Notes: generated from the letters alone by a model not told the origin. DNA of 64,000 nucleotides from Tubulanus polymorphus (GCF_964204645.1 NC_134028.1:12133001-12197000), one strand, 5' to 3'; positions 11,536-22,844 are shown, counted from the first letter of the stretch. Program-made: numbers and translations.

Positions 11536-12934
11536 GGATCACTGGACAATGGCCAGGCGAGCAGATTTAACCACTGGCTTTTTGGATGATGCCGAAAGTT
11601 CCCCTGAGACAGAAGCGATGGGAAATTCGGAAGAATCCTGGGGTTGTCGCACAGTAGGTTGAGAAGTGGTAGGAACCATTTCTGAGCCGGCCAACATGGT
11701 GCTACCACAACAATGTTGCAATTGACTGATCTCTCCATTTGATCCAGTAAGCGAGGGAGGACTGGTGTGGGCGGGAACGCATACACATGCATCCCCGACA
11801 AGTCCATAGAGAAGGCATCGACCCCCCCATGCTTTCGCGTCTGGAAACAGGGAAACAAAAAGAGAAACACCTCCGATTGAACCGGGTGGCAAACAGATCC
11901 AGCAGCGGATTACCAAACATGTCTTGAACTCGATTGGCTACTTCTTGGTGGAGAACCCATTCTGTCGCAATAGCCTGACCTCAACGAGGAAAGAGCATCG
12001 GCCATCACGTTCCTTTTCCCTGCTAAATGTGCCACAGTCATTTCCCTGCTAAATGTGCCACAGTCAGGGAAACGCCCTTTGTCTGGCAGCAAAGAAGAAT
12101 TTTGGCTGACAGATCCGTGAGGATTTCTGAGTGAGTGCCCCCTTGATTCTGAAGGTAAGCCCTCACCGTTGAATTGTCCGTGGCTAACCAAACGTGGTGG
12201 CTCTCCACTCTCCTGTGAAAGAACTTCAGGGCCTTCCACAAGGATCCAGATCTGGAGTTAGATCGGTTGGAGGTACGGGAATCAAAGTCTCCCAGTTGCC
12301 CTTCGCCTGAGACCAGAAGACCTTCCAATATTGTTGCAAGCGCCTGCTTCTGAGGCGGCCTAAGGGCACCACTAGACCCATGGAGCTGATGGAGCCTAGA
12401 AGCCGTGATCAGTAACGAGCTGTACTCAGGGTTATGGGCACTCCCGCTACAGCTTCTTGAAGAAAAGACTCTTGAAGACGGAAAGACTTTGCCGATTTGG
12501 AGATCGAAGTCCATGCCGAGATAAGTGAACTGTTGGGCCGGCGTCAACTGAGATTTTTCCCTGTTTACGCGTAACCCTAGCTGAGTCCAAGACTGAGGTC
12601 ATTGCCTCCCGACATTCTTGAGCCGAGTTTCGCGACTATTAACCAGTCGTCGAGATAAACGAACATTCGAACACCCCTTGACTGAAGTACCTTCTGAACG
12701 GATTTGACCAACTTGGTGAGAACCCACGGGGCCGTACTGAGGCCAAATGGAAGAGACCTGAATTGGAACTGGTGGCCTTTCCACTTTATCCTGAGAAATC
12801 GCCGAGATTTTGGGTGAATTGGAACCTGAAAGTAAGCATCTTTCAGGTCCAAAACTTCCTGCAATAACGATCGTAATCCCTCTCGCGATCAATCCTTGAT
12901 CTGCGAGAAGACCGTGCGCGTTTATTACGCTCAC
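11388..12934 (-). pseudogene. DIRS reverse transcriptase and RNase H (frameshifted)
   Basis: RT is near 12864-12600, with VLDLKDAYFQVPIHP, LPFGLSTAPWVLTK and the active site VYLDDWLI. RNase H is near 12547-11990 (YLGMDFDL, WLATDNSTVRAYL, VAHLAGKRNVMADALS). A C-terminal extension (PLLDLFATRFN, YAFPP) runs to about 11540 and is typical of DIRS pol. A 26-bp direct duplication near 12014-12065 repeats the VAHLAGK codons and shifts the frame. Further frame changes lie near 12560-12600. Confidence 0.8.
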
Positions 12935-13392
12935 AGAGTCTGGACCTAGTGGGAGAGCGAGCTCTATCCCTAGCGACGATGACTATGATTCGAAACATCA
13001 GAATCAGATGATGTACAAACCGGAAGTTTAGAACCGGGTGACGTCTGGACCGGATCGGTACCCAAACCGGTCCGGACCGGTAACCGAACCGGACCGGTAC
13101 TGAACGAAGGCTATACAATTTGAAATAGAATTAGAGACGTCGGTTGGCACGTCGGCCGAAACCGACAAATCCCTACTATTAACTCGACGATCTTTCAGCT
13201 TCCGGGCCTTATCGGCCCGAATACAAAGGTCCTCGGACCAAACCTCGCAAGTCTTGCAAGGATTACTCCTAGAACAGATTTGGCCAGATTTATGCCTACA
13301 CGACGCACATGCAACGTGGTCATTCCAGGCACCGAATAAATGTCCACATCCCTCACCGCCACGATGCTGACCTTAGGAGGGGGCGGCATAAT
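12880..13392 (-). pseudogene. DIRS gag remnant
   Basis: In one minus frame between about 13370 and 13180 a cysteine/histidine cluster (CGHLF, ACASCRHKSGQICSRSNPC, KTCE) resembles the zinc-binding start of DIRS gag. It is followed near 12990-12890 by an arginine-serine-rich stretch (RARSPTRSR, RSSRRSRIDRERD). The middle of gag appears deleted. The frame changes between the two parts. Confidence 0.5.
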
Positions 13393-13589
13393 TATTCAAT
13401 TAATCAGTCACAATAATGAATTAAATTAAATTAAATTAGTTAAATTATTTCGGGAAAAAAGAAACAAGGGATAGCCCCCAAACCGAACGGACTCACCATT
13501 ACGAGAGTGATTACTCCCTTAACTTCCTAATCCCTTTGATTCTTTGGCGAAAAAATCCAACGCGTTCATATATAGAAGAACGCCAAGAA

Positions 13590-13721
13590 AAAAGATGGCG
13601 GATTTCGCCGGCGGCTAAAGGCAATACCGCAGGGTCGTATAGAAAAACCATTGGCGATCAATCCAAATTTAGAAAATATTGGCAAAAACCATAGGAAAGG
13701 GTACAGTACTCGACGGAAATA
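13590..13721 (-). repeat. DIRS inverted terminal repeat, right
   Basis: Inverted counterpart of 10078-10231. Its outer 40 bases are repeated, complemented, at 10348-10390. Confidence 0.85.
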
Positions 13722-14388
13722 AAGGGGGACATAGGGGTCCTTGCTCTTGAGTAGCGCCATACCTTATGCAATCTCCTCCATCTACCCACCATAGTCGCTG
13801 GCATGGTTCATAACATGCGTGACCACAATGGCTCTTGCCTTAAATATGACATGCAGGAGGTACTCCAGCAAATCAGCGAGTCATTTCCCGGGGTGACAAG
13901 TGGCGATCGGACTGCTGCTACATAACTTATCACATGTAGAAACACACAGCTGGTTTGTTGTCCAACATTCTTTTTATAGACTTGGTAGTCCTTAGAATCT
14001 AGTATAAAAGGGACGAGGATACACAATAGCCTTGGTTTACCATGGTTTGCCGCTAACTAAAGCAACAGAAATACCAGCAAACGTCAAAGTACTTTTTCAA
14101 AGAATTTTAAGGCTTAAGGCATTGGGGGAATAGATAAAAGTCCAACATTGCCATATTCAACTGTGTTGAACATGGGTTAAATTAGATAAATTCATCACAT
14201 TCTGCAAAAAGATGAAACTCACCCAATAAAAGTCAAAATGGCGTGTATTCCTGGTTCATCTAACCTGGTTGTTATAGAGCGTTGATTATATGAGAGCACC
14301 CACGTGATTGTTGCAGATCACCTGGGAGACGAATGGATGTATTACCGGATGGAACATATATTGGTGAAAAAATACTGAACTTAAACGC
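13722..14388. other. Unassigned DNA
   Basis: No gene recognised. The open frame starting at 14333 is a chance frame running into repeat unit Y. Confidence 0.3.
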
Positions 14389-14620
14389 TAAATATAGCTG
14401 CACAGCAGCGATAACGGGTTTCTGCCTAAGTGGTTTAAATGGCGCACTGGGAAGCGCACAAAGATTTCATCGAAATAATTTTAATCGGTCCATAACATAT
14501 GACTATTTCCAAGAAGCGCAACCTGGGTCAACATTATGCTGGATATGTGGATCCATAAGGGCATCCACGTCAAAAGTACTGATGTTCTTAGTGTAGTCAA
14601 ATGGCTTTGAGGATACCGAA

Positions 14621-14625
14621 GATAT
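14621..14625. repeat. 5-bp target-site duplication (Mag-like Gypsy), left
   Basis: GATAT, repeated at 19167-19171. The unoccupied paralogous site in unit Y copy B near 38610 reads GAAGATATGGTCC with a single GATAT. Confidence 0.75.
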
Positions 14626-14753
14626 CGTAGAGTTAGCTAAATATATTGTACCACGGCATGGCGCCCTCTGGTGGAGTTTGATAGAAATAGAGTTTATAAT
14701 ATGGCGATTATAGAGTTGGTTGTTCATTTGTCGTAGCTAGAGGAATCCAAACA
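14626..14753 (+). repeat. 5' LTR of Mag-like Gypsy
   Basis: Matches 19033-19166. It contains GTTAGCTAAATATATTGTAC and GTAGCTAGAGGAATCC. It ends AAACA just before the primer-binding site. Confidence 0.8.
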
Positions 14754-14771
14754 TGGTGTCAGAAGTGGGAT
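14754..14771 (+). other. Primer-binding site of Mag-like Gypsy
   Basis: TGGTGTCAGAAGTGGGAT follows the 5' LTR directly, the position where a host tRNA 3' end primes minus-strand synthesis. The tRNA was not identified. Confidence 0.6.
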
Positions 14772-14955
14772 CTATTATATTCTGTCAGCCAAAAAGATAA
14801 ATAGTCTCGAATCACCAACAAAATCAGCTCAAGGTTGAAAAGCTCAGCTGAAAGACCAGCAACGTCAGCAGACGCAGACTCGTGACGTGGACCTTCCTTA
14901 AAACGATACAGCTAAGTACGTGACTACACTACACGTGTTTAAGGATATACAGCGA

Positions 14956-15777
14956 ATGATGGCCTCGTTTCAGATCGCGCCACCAGAACCGTTTGATTTA
15001 TCTAAGCCTACAGAATGGCCGAAATGGCTCCAGAGATTTGATAGGTTCAGTATAGCATAAGGCCTGTCAACAAAGGATGGGGCTACCCAGGTAAATACAC
15101 TGATTTACAACATGGGTGAAAAGGCTGATGAAATCTTACCTAGCTTCGACCTTACTGAACAACAATTATCTGACTTACCAACAGTCAAAGCGAAGTTTGA
15201 AGGACATTTTATTGTCCGTCGAAACATCATATATGAAAGAACCAAATTCAATCGTAGGACTCAGCTGTCGAGTGAGCCAGTCAATTCTTTCATCAAAGCA
15301 CTATACAGTCTCGCTGAACACTGTAATTATGGTGCTCTGCGGGAGGAGATGATACGGGACCGCATCGTAGTTGGACTACAAGATGAGAGACTCTCCGGAC
15401 GACTACAGATGAACAATGAGCTCACCTTACTAAAGGCCGTAAACATCGCGCGAGAGAGTGAGTCAGCAAAGACACAGCAACAAGCCATCAGAAATGGTGG
15501 TTCTGCATCTAACAGTGATGTTGAAGAGATTAGAGCTCATCATAAGCGATTTCAAAACCCTAACAAATCAGGGAAGGCCCGGTTCAGACCAAACATTGTG
15601 TCGCAGCCAGAGAAATCAAAAATGCGTTATTCCTGGTGTGGTTGTAAACCAAACGACGACCGTATGCGTTGCCCGGCGAAGGATGCAACATGCCGACAAT
15701 GTTCAAAGAAAGGACATTTTGCTGCCGTGTGCCGATCGGGGAAGCTGAAACCCGGTAGGAGTAGAGGAAGATGTTGA
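14956..15777 (+). pseudogene. Mag-like gag with CCHC zinc knuckle
   Basis: Starts at ATG 14956 and is interrupted by TAA at 15058-15060, then is open to 15777. The capsid-like region contains VNTLIYNMGEKADEIL and a helix-rich stretch (VNSFIKALYSLAEHCNYG). The C-terminus has CRQCSKKGHFAAVC, a CCHC nucleic-acid-binding knuckle, and a basic tail. It would form the virus-like particle. The single early stop suggests fairly recent decay. Confidence 0.8.
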
Positions 15778-15779
15778 TT

Positions 15780-17535
15780 CATTCCTGAATCAGGTGAAAT
15801 CATTGGTAGTTCCAGCAGTCCTTGGTCGGTCAAACTAAATCTGAAAAGCCAGGATATCCAGTTTAAGATCGATACGGGTGCGGACATAACAGCTATCTCC
15901 GAGAAAACTTATAATGAAATGCCGCGTCGCCCTAACTAATACCAACAGATCGCACGTTATATGGACCTGGTCGTGCGAAATTAGAGACTGTTGGGAAAAT
16001 TAGGTGTATGCTTGCTTTGGAATCCGCCAAGAATGGGAGAAAACATTCGGTTAGATCCCTACATATACATTGTCAGAAACCTTGTCAAGTCACTACTCGG
16101 AAGACCAGCTATTGAAGCACTCCACATTCTGTCAAAAGCAAACCTCGATACTGTCAAAGAGAATACAAGTATGCTTGATAAATACAAGAAGCTATTCCCG
16201 AAACTCTTCACAGGATTGAGGCAACTAGAGGGTGCGTACAAAATCGAACTGAGGGAAAATGCGCAACCATATTCGATTACAACACCCAGGAGAGTTGCTT
16301 TACCCCTCATGTCTCGAGTCAAAGACGAACTCATGCGCATTTAGAATTTGGGTGTCATCAAACCGGTCGATCAACCTACTGATTGGTGTGCGGGAATGGT
16401 CGTTTTTCCGAAACAAAACTCTGAACGTGTTAGAATCTGCATAGACCTACAACGGTAAAACGAAAGTGTCAAAAGGGAACTTCATCCACTACTGACAGTT
16501 GATGAAACCCTTGCTCAACTCAGCGGTGCAAAAGCATTTTTACGAAAATCGATGTTAATTCCGGGTTTTGGCAAATTAATCTAGATGAGTAGTCGTAGTT
16601 GCTTACAACATTCATGACCCCCTTTGGCCGCTTTGCTTTCAAGCGCCTGCCATTCGGAATTTCCTCTGCACGAGAGTACTTTCAAAAACGTATGCAGAAA
16701 ACTCTGGATGGGATAGAAGGGGTGGTGCGCGAAATGGATGATATTTTGGTAGCTGGCCCTGACCAGCAAACTCACGATAGTAGATTGTTTGAAGTATTGC
16801 GAAGACTAGAAGCTGCTGGTGTAACCTTGAACACCGATAAATGCGTCTTCTCAGTACTTTCAATCAAATTCGTGGGACACATCATTAGTGCGGATGGGAT
16901 CAGAGCCGATTCTTTGAAAGTGGCAGCTATCATGCAAATGAAGCAGCCTACGAACATCACGGAACTTCGAAGGTTCCTTTGAATGGCATATCAGCTTGGA
17001 AAATTCTCAGCGAGCCTAGCGGAAGATACGATACCTCGGTGCGACCTTCTCTCAAAGAAATGTGCTTGGTATTGGTCAGACACGCAGGAACAGGCTTTTA
17101 ATGACGTAAAAGCTTTGCTGAGCTCAACTCCGGTTCTTTCTATGTACGACATCCGTTCCGAGACCGTGTTATCGGCAGATGCATCGTCTTACGGTCTCAG
17201 TGCTGTTCTCGCCTAGAAACAATCTAATGGTCATTACAGCCCTGTTGCATATGCTTCGCGAGCGAGGACGCCGACTGAACAGAGACACGCGCAGATTGAA
17301 AAGGAGGCACTAGCCATTGCATGGGCGTGCCAACGATTTGATAATTTCCTGCTCGGATTACGGTTCCATGTCGAAACCGATCACAAACCCCTCGTGCCTC
17401 TGTTGAGGACGAAAAACCTCGAAGAGCTTCTGCCGCGTGTACAACGTTTCAAACTTAAATTGATGCGGTATTCGTTCTCGATCTCACATGTTCCCGGAAA
17501 GAAAATGACAACGGCCGACACGTAATCTCGTGCTC
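15780..17535 (+). pseudogene. Mag-like protease, RT and RNase H
   Basis: The protease is marked by KIDTGADIT at about 15865-15890. RT runs from about 16100 to 16990, with LGRPAIEAL, FAFKRLPFGISSA and the active-site box REMDDILV near 16725-16750. RNase H covers 16983-17535 (VLSADASSYGLSAVLA, VETDHKPL, ADT then a stop). Stops occur at 16342, 16456, 16980, 17214 and 17523, among others. All domains are recognisable and in standard Gypsy order. Confidence 0.8.
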
Positions 17536-17627
17536 CGACGAAAGCCGGGGTGGATGATTCATTCGAGGAAGAAACGACCGCGTATGTCAACACAATTTAT
17601 CAGGGATTCCCAGCGTCTAAATCATGA

Positions 17628-18881
17628 CTAGAGCAAATCCGAGAAAGTCAATCACGCGATGCCGTTTGCAAACTAATATGTGAGTATATTCAGTCTGAAT
17701 GGCCTAATCAACTAGACAACCGCATAAAAACGTACTGGAATGTTAAAAGCGATCTTACTTTCAATAATGGACTATTGCTCAGAGGTTGCAGAATCGTAAT
17801 ACCTCAGGAATTGCGACCTGAAATGCTCAAACGGATTCACGAAGGACATTTGGGTATAATCAAGTGTCGCGCGCGAGCGAAAGATTCAATCTGGTGACTT
17901 GGATTGAGTCGCGACATCAACGATTTAGTAAAATCGTGTGAAACATGCATCAAACGTCAACATGATCGTGCAGAACAGCTTATGCCGACAGATTTCCCGT
18001 GTCACCCGTGGCAAAAAGTGGGAACTAATCTGCTCAAGTTTAAAGGTCAGTTATACCTCGTAATAGTGGATTATTTTTCGCGATATGTAGAATTGGCAAA
18101 ACTACAGTCTACATCATATGTTGGTAAGATTCGTCACATAAAATCGATATTCGCATGGCATTGTGTTCCCAAAATTGAAATATCCAATAACGGTCAGCAG
18201 TATGCGTCAACGGAATTCCAGGATTTCGCAAAAATTTACGATTTCGTGCATACTACGAGTAGCCCTCACTACCCGCAAGCGAATGGGGCTGCGGAACATG
18301 CCGTGCAAACCGTTGAAAACATGTCACGTTCGTCTAAAGATCCGCATAAGGCCTTACCGGCTTATCGATCTACTCCGCTCGAAAATGGCTACTCTCCGGC
18401 AGAGCTGTTGTTTTGACGTAAAATTCGTTCAACTCTACCAGTAATACAGTCCAGTCTGAAGCCACAGAGTCCGGACATCACGCAATTACGTGCAAAAGAA
18501 CTACATCTTAAACAACGCCAGAAGTTGAACTACGACAATCGTCACCGTGCTAGGGAACGCTTCGCTCTAACACCCGGTGACAGAGTTTTCCTGCGAGGAG
18601 GTGATACCCCAGGAACAGTCATCAAATGTGAGGAGACCCCCAGGTCCTATGTCGTTAGAACAGAGAATGGTGACTTTAGGCGAAATTGTCGCCACCTTGC
18701 CGAAATTCCAGATACTTCCGATAACCGCGTTACGGTTCCGTCGAGTCCAGAGAAGTTATCTATGTCTCAGGCGACTGAGAATCCGAAAATTGATGTGTCT
18801 TCTCAGAATCAACATGTGACCGATGGAAACGTCACACGTTCAGGCAGGACAGTTAAGCCTCCAAGCCGTTTGGACCTATAA
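17628..18881 (+). pseudogene. Mag-like integrase (catalytic aspartates altered)
   Basis: The H2C2 zinc part is near 17820-17980 (IHEGHLGI, then CETCIKRQ), with a stop before it at 17895. The catalytic core is at 17990-18415. The first catalytic aspartate position reads asparagine (VGTNLL, codon 18027-18029) and the second also reads asparagine (ISNNGQQY). The glutamate region is AAEHAVQT. After a stop at 18414 the C-terminus continues (PGDRVFLRG, SGRTVKPPSRLDL). Integrase would be inactive even without the stops. Confidence 0.8.
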
Positions 18882-19021
18882 TTAATTCCATTTAAATTCA
18901 TAATTTAGTAACGACTGTTAGACATTTGAAATAAGACAATCAAATACCACGTCGAACTTGACTGCATAAAATCTTTATTAAACAAGGTAATTCATTTAAT
19001 ACATATATAATGTATAAGGCC

Positions 19022-19032
19022 TCGAAGGGAGG
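19022..19032 (+). other. Polypurine tract of Mag-like Gypsy
   Basis: TCGAAGGGAGG immediately precedes the 3' LTR. Confidence 0.55.
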
Positions 19033-19166
19033 TGTAGTGTTAGCTAAATATATTGTACCAGGGATTGGCACCCTCTGGTGGAGTTTGATAGAAATAGAGT
19101 TAATAATATGGCGATTATAGAGTTGGTTGTTCATTTGTCGTAGCTAGAGGAATCCAAAACACAACA
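19033..19166 (+). repeat. 3' LTR of Mag-like Gypsy
   Basis: Begins TGTAGTGTTAGC and ends CACAACA, matching 14626-14753 with a few substitutions and small indels. GATAT follows at 19167-19171. Confidence 0.8.
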
Positions 19167-19405
19167 GATATGGTCCCCCGGTGGCAGTTGTATCAACTTG
19201 AAAAAGTCTCGTGACGAGGCAGGTTGTGGCCAGAAATAGAAATATTTCCGGGAAAAATTTTTCGCAATGCAAACACACTTGTTGTTCACTTTTTTCCTAT
19301 TCTTCTTTTGAAATTGAAGTATTGTAATAGACAATAGATTTGGTTTGGTAGGTCACCTTGCTTAGGAGTCTGTTTATCAAAGCATCAAAGCAATACAGTC
19401 TTACT

Positions 19406-20058
19406 TGACGTATCGGCACCGCGCGGGATTTACGCGAAGCAGCAAACACAAACATGGCCACTATCTCAATTTTCAATGATAGAAATCGTGTGTGCATTTC
19501 AATTATTTCGGCTGTTAGGGTTTTAAGGCACAATATAAGTTGATGATGTTATATGGCGATGTTAATTAATGATAATTCCGCAGCGAAGCTAGTCACGAAC
19601 GGTGCCGATTGAGTGTACAGCTGCCAAAAACACTGAAATGTGTGTAGTTGCGTAACTATTTGCAGTGAATTGCAGACGAAACATGAAGCCTTAACGGCCG
19701 TTTAAAAGAAATTATACCAATCGCAATTGTAAAATAAAAATGAGATAGAACCTAAGTTAAAATTCTGGCCATTTCTAAAATGTTATTACTAATTTTTAGT
19801 CAGTGCCGAACGTTTAGTTTTCCAACAATAATGAGGGGTGGTAGGTAGTCGTGCAATTCAAGTCATCATTTATTACATGTTACTTCCATGTTGTTGAAAA
19901 TCTCCCGAGTCCTGCACCAAACCCCGTTGAACAATGTGATCTGTGTGCTGGCCACAAATGCACACAGATCACACTACACTACCCATCACATACTCCAGTA
20001 CCCAAACCTTTCATATATCCATCCAAATATTTAGAGTGTCTTTCTTCCTGGATTATGT
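19406..20058 (+). repeat. Repeat unit Z, plus copy
   Basis: Bases from GACGTATCGGCACC to CTTTCTTCCTGGAT are present, inverted, at 25052-25718 and absent from the matching place in unit Y copy B (near 38840). Z is therefore a separate mobile or duplicated unit. A frame with HKCTQITLHYP is open in both copies. No transposase is seen. Confidence 0.7.
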
Positions 20059-20428
20059 CTCACATGCAGCGTGGCAGGACGGTCATTATATTGCCCAACG
20101 TTCTTCAATGTGTAAACTCCATCGTACTCGGCATTATAGGACAGTGAGGAATTGAATTTTAGCCACCTGAGCCAACGGCTTGATTTGAGCAAAAGAGATT
20201 AAATGACTTCACAGAATTTGATTATGAGTCTAGGATTTTCTACATTTTTGAAGAATGCTTTCTCTGGTTTTGAGATCAATTCAAATTCACTCTTGAATAC
20301 ATAAAAATTAGTCAAATAGATTTTTATTTTATTGAAAGCAAATCTACTGGACACAGATTTTGAAATGAATTATGTGTCGATTTATCCAGACGAAATAATT
20401 ACAGCAAAATCAACAGACAATCAACAAA

Positions 20429-20587
20429 ATGGATTTTTCATTTATCTTCGATAATTTGTCTACCCCTGATGATACAATCATTTTGGCTACACCGTTTGAA
20501 ACATCAACACCTGATCTACACGCACCAATTAGTCAGCCACAGTCGATTTTCATGCCATCTGACCTCTTTCCACCTGTAATTAAGTGA
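20429..20587 (+). CDS. Small conserved reading frame in unit Y, copy A
   Basis: ATG at 20429 opens 52 codons to TGA at 20585. The peptide starts MDFSFIFDNLSTPDD and ends MPSDLFPPVIK. Copy B (about 39200-39362) keeps PISQPQSIFMPSDLFPPVIK almost unchanged, but has a frameshift upstream. A GTAATT inside the conserved end could act as a splice donor. The composition (acidic, proline-rich) resembles an activation-type N-terminus, but I do not recognise the protein. Confidence 0.4.
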   Translation: MDFSFIFDNLSTPDDTIILATPFETSTPDLHAPISQPQSIFMPSDLFPPVIK

Positions 20588-20604
20588 TCACATGTAAGAA
20601 TTAC

Positions 20605-21209
20605 CAGGGATAAGAACGCCGATCTGTAAAATCCGCAGGTTTTTTTTCTCGAAGTTACACACGCGAACCAGCACCAGCGAGCGCCGAAGACGCAAAGCTA
20701 TTGGGGGGGGGGGTTTGGATCTTGAACCCATGAACGACCATTATATTTTGGAAGGTAATGGCTAGTTCCAATGTGGTACATCCTCATTCTATGACATTCA
20801 GCATCTCATGCATTACGGGTCGAGCCCTGAATTATTGCAGTAAAAATGCGCCGATGAATGCTCACTAAAAATCATCACCCAGTAGTGTATAATATCTGAA
20901 GGTGTTCGCCACACACGCGCAGCAACAGTAAGTAAGCCTATATACATTACTACTGTTGCCGCACGCGCGTGTCAGCAATCGATCGATAAAATACATACAC
21001 ACTCATCGTAGTACAAATGTAGATACAAAATCACTGTGTTGCAATGAATATGCATTGAAATGCAATACTTTTACGTGACGATAAGTAAAACAGGAAATGA
21101 ACGCTTTTACGGTTCACCTGATTACCGATCGCGCCGGACCAATTGAGTGAGATCATTCAATACCGAATTCCGTGGGAAACCGCGGATCCGCGGGGAATTC
21201 TCATCCCTG
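20605..21209. mobile_element. 605-bp DNA transposon-like element, 6-bp target duplication
   Basis: It starts CAGGGATAAGAA and ends with the inverse of CAGGGATGAGAA. AATTAC flanks it at 20599-20604 and 21210-21215. Unit Y copy B has one AATTAC near 39374 and no insert, an empty-site confirmation. A related end (AAAATCCGCGG...CATCCCTG) lies at 29030-29056. No transposase, so non-autonomous; the superfamily is not determined. A poly-G run lies at 20705-20714. Confidence 0.7.
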
Positions 21210-21544
21210 AATTACTTAATGATAGATATCTTAGGAGACCAATTTAAATCATGCATTTGTCGTGAAAAATCTATGACTACTGTCTCGCAGAGCATAGACA
21301 CCATTAAGCCATGTGGAATTAGTATTCTAAGGACTTTTCAGTTTACTCCAAAACAAGTCTAATAAACTTTAAAAAGCTTCATATCAAGGGTAAGTCGCAT
21401 GACTCTTGACGCCCATGAATTATCATCCCATAATAACAATGAATCCAATTCTGCATGTACGTTTAGCACAACTAATCCAAATATTGTATACATGGCAATT
21501 GAAAAAAACAATTACACAAAACGTCAAGCACTTACCGCATCCGA

Positions 21545-21757
21545 GACCGCTGCGCTTAAGTTACGACAATAACGAAAAAGCTTCATTTGAATCGTATGCT
21601 TGCACACTGTAGTTTAAATTTATTTCTACCAGCTGTTAGAATCTGCAAAGCCAAAGGAATTGAAGACTGTAGTGACCAGTTCATTCCACGAATAATAGCT
21701 GGAAAGAAAGTACTCCAAATAAATAGATGTACAGAGTGTAAACCAGCCCCTTACTAA
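21545..21757 (+). pseudogene. Conserved reading frame in unit Y, copy A (second segment)
   Basis: Homologous to 39528-39713. It reads LAHCSLNLFLPAVR, then GIEDCSDQFIPRIIAGKK, and ends KPAPY before a stop. It differs from copy B by a six-base in-frame insertion near 21645. Upstream, copy A has TTACCG where copy B has TTACAG, so a splice acceptor may have been lost. Confidence 0.45.
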
Positions 21758-22110
21758 CTACTTAGGCTTTCCACTGGCTCTACACACTACATTTAGGGCC
21801 TTAATCTGTTCTAGGCGTATCCCCCCCCAAAAAGCTAGCTAAATTTAGGCTGTAGATACCGGTGGGTAGCCAACAATTATCATTGCTTCACCGAGTACTC
21901 ATTAGCTGCCATATGTACTGTACTCACAAGATCATGTAAAACATTCCCTGGTTAACGGATTCTCACCTTAAATTACATAAACTCTGCTGTTGTCGTTGTC
22001 ATCGATCCGAGTCGTCAAGTGAAAATGAACGCGGAAGAAAAATTTTGTATGAAAATTCCTGCCATTTCTGTCCATATTACATTGATTTGAGCCAGAAATC
22101 CCCGGAAAAT

Positions 22111-22768
22111 CCGAGAATTTTCCGTATTCACGTCAGAAACACAAAAATAGGTCTAAGCGAGGAACTTATAGAAAGCAAAGTATAACGCCCGAAAGGCTCT
22201 ATTTGATTAGCCAGTGCTGCCACCTGTGGTGTGCGCCGGAAGTGAGAAGCTTATCAGTCGGAGTGACAGATTTAATAATTTGTTCAGTAGTTATTTGGAG
22301 AAAACACGACGGTAAGCATTTCTATGCATTTAAAGTTTATGTTTCTAAAGATAATGGTATATTGGTGTATCATTTAAGCATAAATATTGCTTTGTAAGAT
22401 GTTTCACATAGCCAGGAAGGGTGATTTTGCAAAATATTCATATGACCTTGACCTTCCATTTTAGGTGAAATGTTTTTTGAACAAACCATTTACTATTGTA
22501 ATTTTGTATTTTCAGTCAATCGTAATCGTACTCGTATTCGTAATCGTACTCGTATTCGTATATTTCATTAGAAGGAATTGACGCTGTTTGACATAATTAA
22601 AATTAGAATCATGGAAAATAAACTTGGATACCGTAACTGAATTTTATGGACTTATTCGTTAATCGTATGATTCATACACAAAGAATTTTTGATGTTTTTT
22701 GCGTATGTTAAAGTGGTATAATTACATGGTAAGAGATGTTTATCTAAAAACAATGAAAACAAATTTAC
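22111..22768. other. Unassigned DNA with short tandem repeat
   Basis: No gene assigned. Bases 22519-22562 are an array of a six-base TCGTAM-type unit (AATCGTACTCGTATTCGT repeats). A CCGGAAGTG box lies near 22238 and a GTAAGC near 22311, which could mark a promoter and first donor; this is unproven. Confidence 0.3.
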
Positions 22769-22844
22769 CTCGCAATTTCACTCTCCACATCATCACTTCC
22801 ATCATAATCATATACCACTATATCAGTTTTTTTACTATTTGGCT
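22769..22844 (-). CDS. KATNIP: KATNIP-like gene, exon 4 of those visible
   Basis: On the minus strand the acceptor CCTTTTCTTCAG precedes 76 bp that end at GCGAG followed by GTAAAT. The exon enters after one base, which matches the one base left by 23195-23435 (G plus AG gives a GAG codon). It encodes a short acidic linker (TDIVVYDYDGSDDVESEIA). No catalytic motif is expected, since KATNIP is a scaffold. Its assignment rests on splice signals, strand, phase and adjacency. Confidence 0.6.

Larger units (their letters stand above)
10078..13721 (-). mobile_element. DIRS-type tyrosine-recombinase retrotransposon
   Basis: About 3.6 kb read on the minus strand in the order gag remnant, RT/RNase H, tyrosine recombinase. 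It has inverted terminal repeats (10078-10231 against 13590-13721) and an internal complementary region (10294-10390) that joins the complements of both outer ends. This terminus architecture is the hallmark of DIRS elements, which integrate as circles and make no target duplication. Frames are broken, and the length is below the usual 5-6 kb. Confidence 0.9.
14626..19166 (+). mobile_element. Ty3/Gypsy retrotransposon, Mag-like
   Basis: About 4.5 kb with short LTRs, a primer-binding site, gag and a pol ordered protease-RT-RNase H-integrase. The gag start (PFDLSKPTEWPKW) and the RT box MDDILV are typical of the Mag lineage. It sits in repeat unit Y copy A with a GATAT target duplication. Many in-frame stops show it is dead. 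Confidence 0.85.
14389..22110 (+). repeat. Dispersed repeat unit Y, copy A (interrupted)
   Basis: Segments 14389-14625, 19172-19405, 20085-20604 and about 21440-22110 align in order with 38378-40030 (copy B). The unit starts AAATATAGCTGC...GCAGCGATAACGGG and ends near a CATTTCTGTCCATATTAC stretch. Relative to B, copy A carries a Gypsy element, repeat Z, a 605-bp DNA element and about 230 bp absent from B. Two small reading frames are conserved between copies. Confidence 0.75.
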
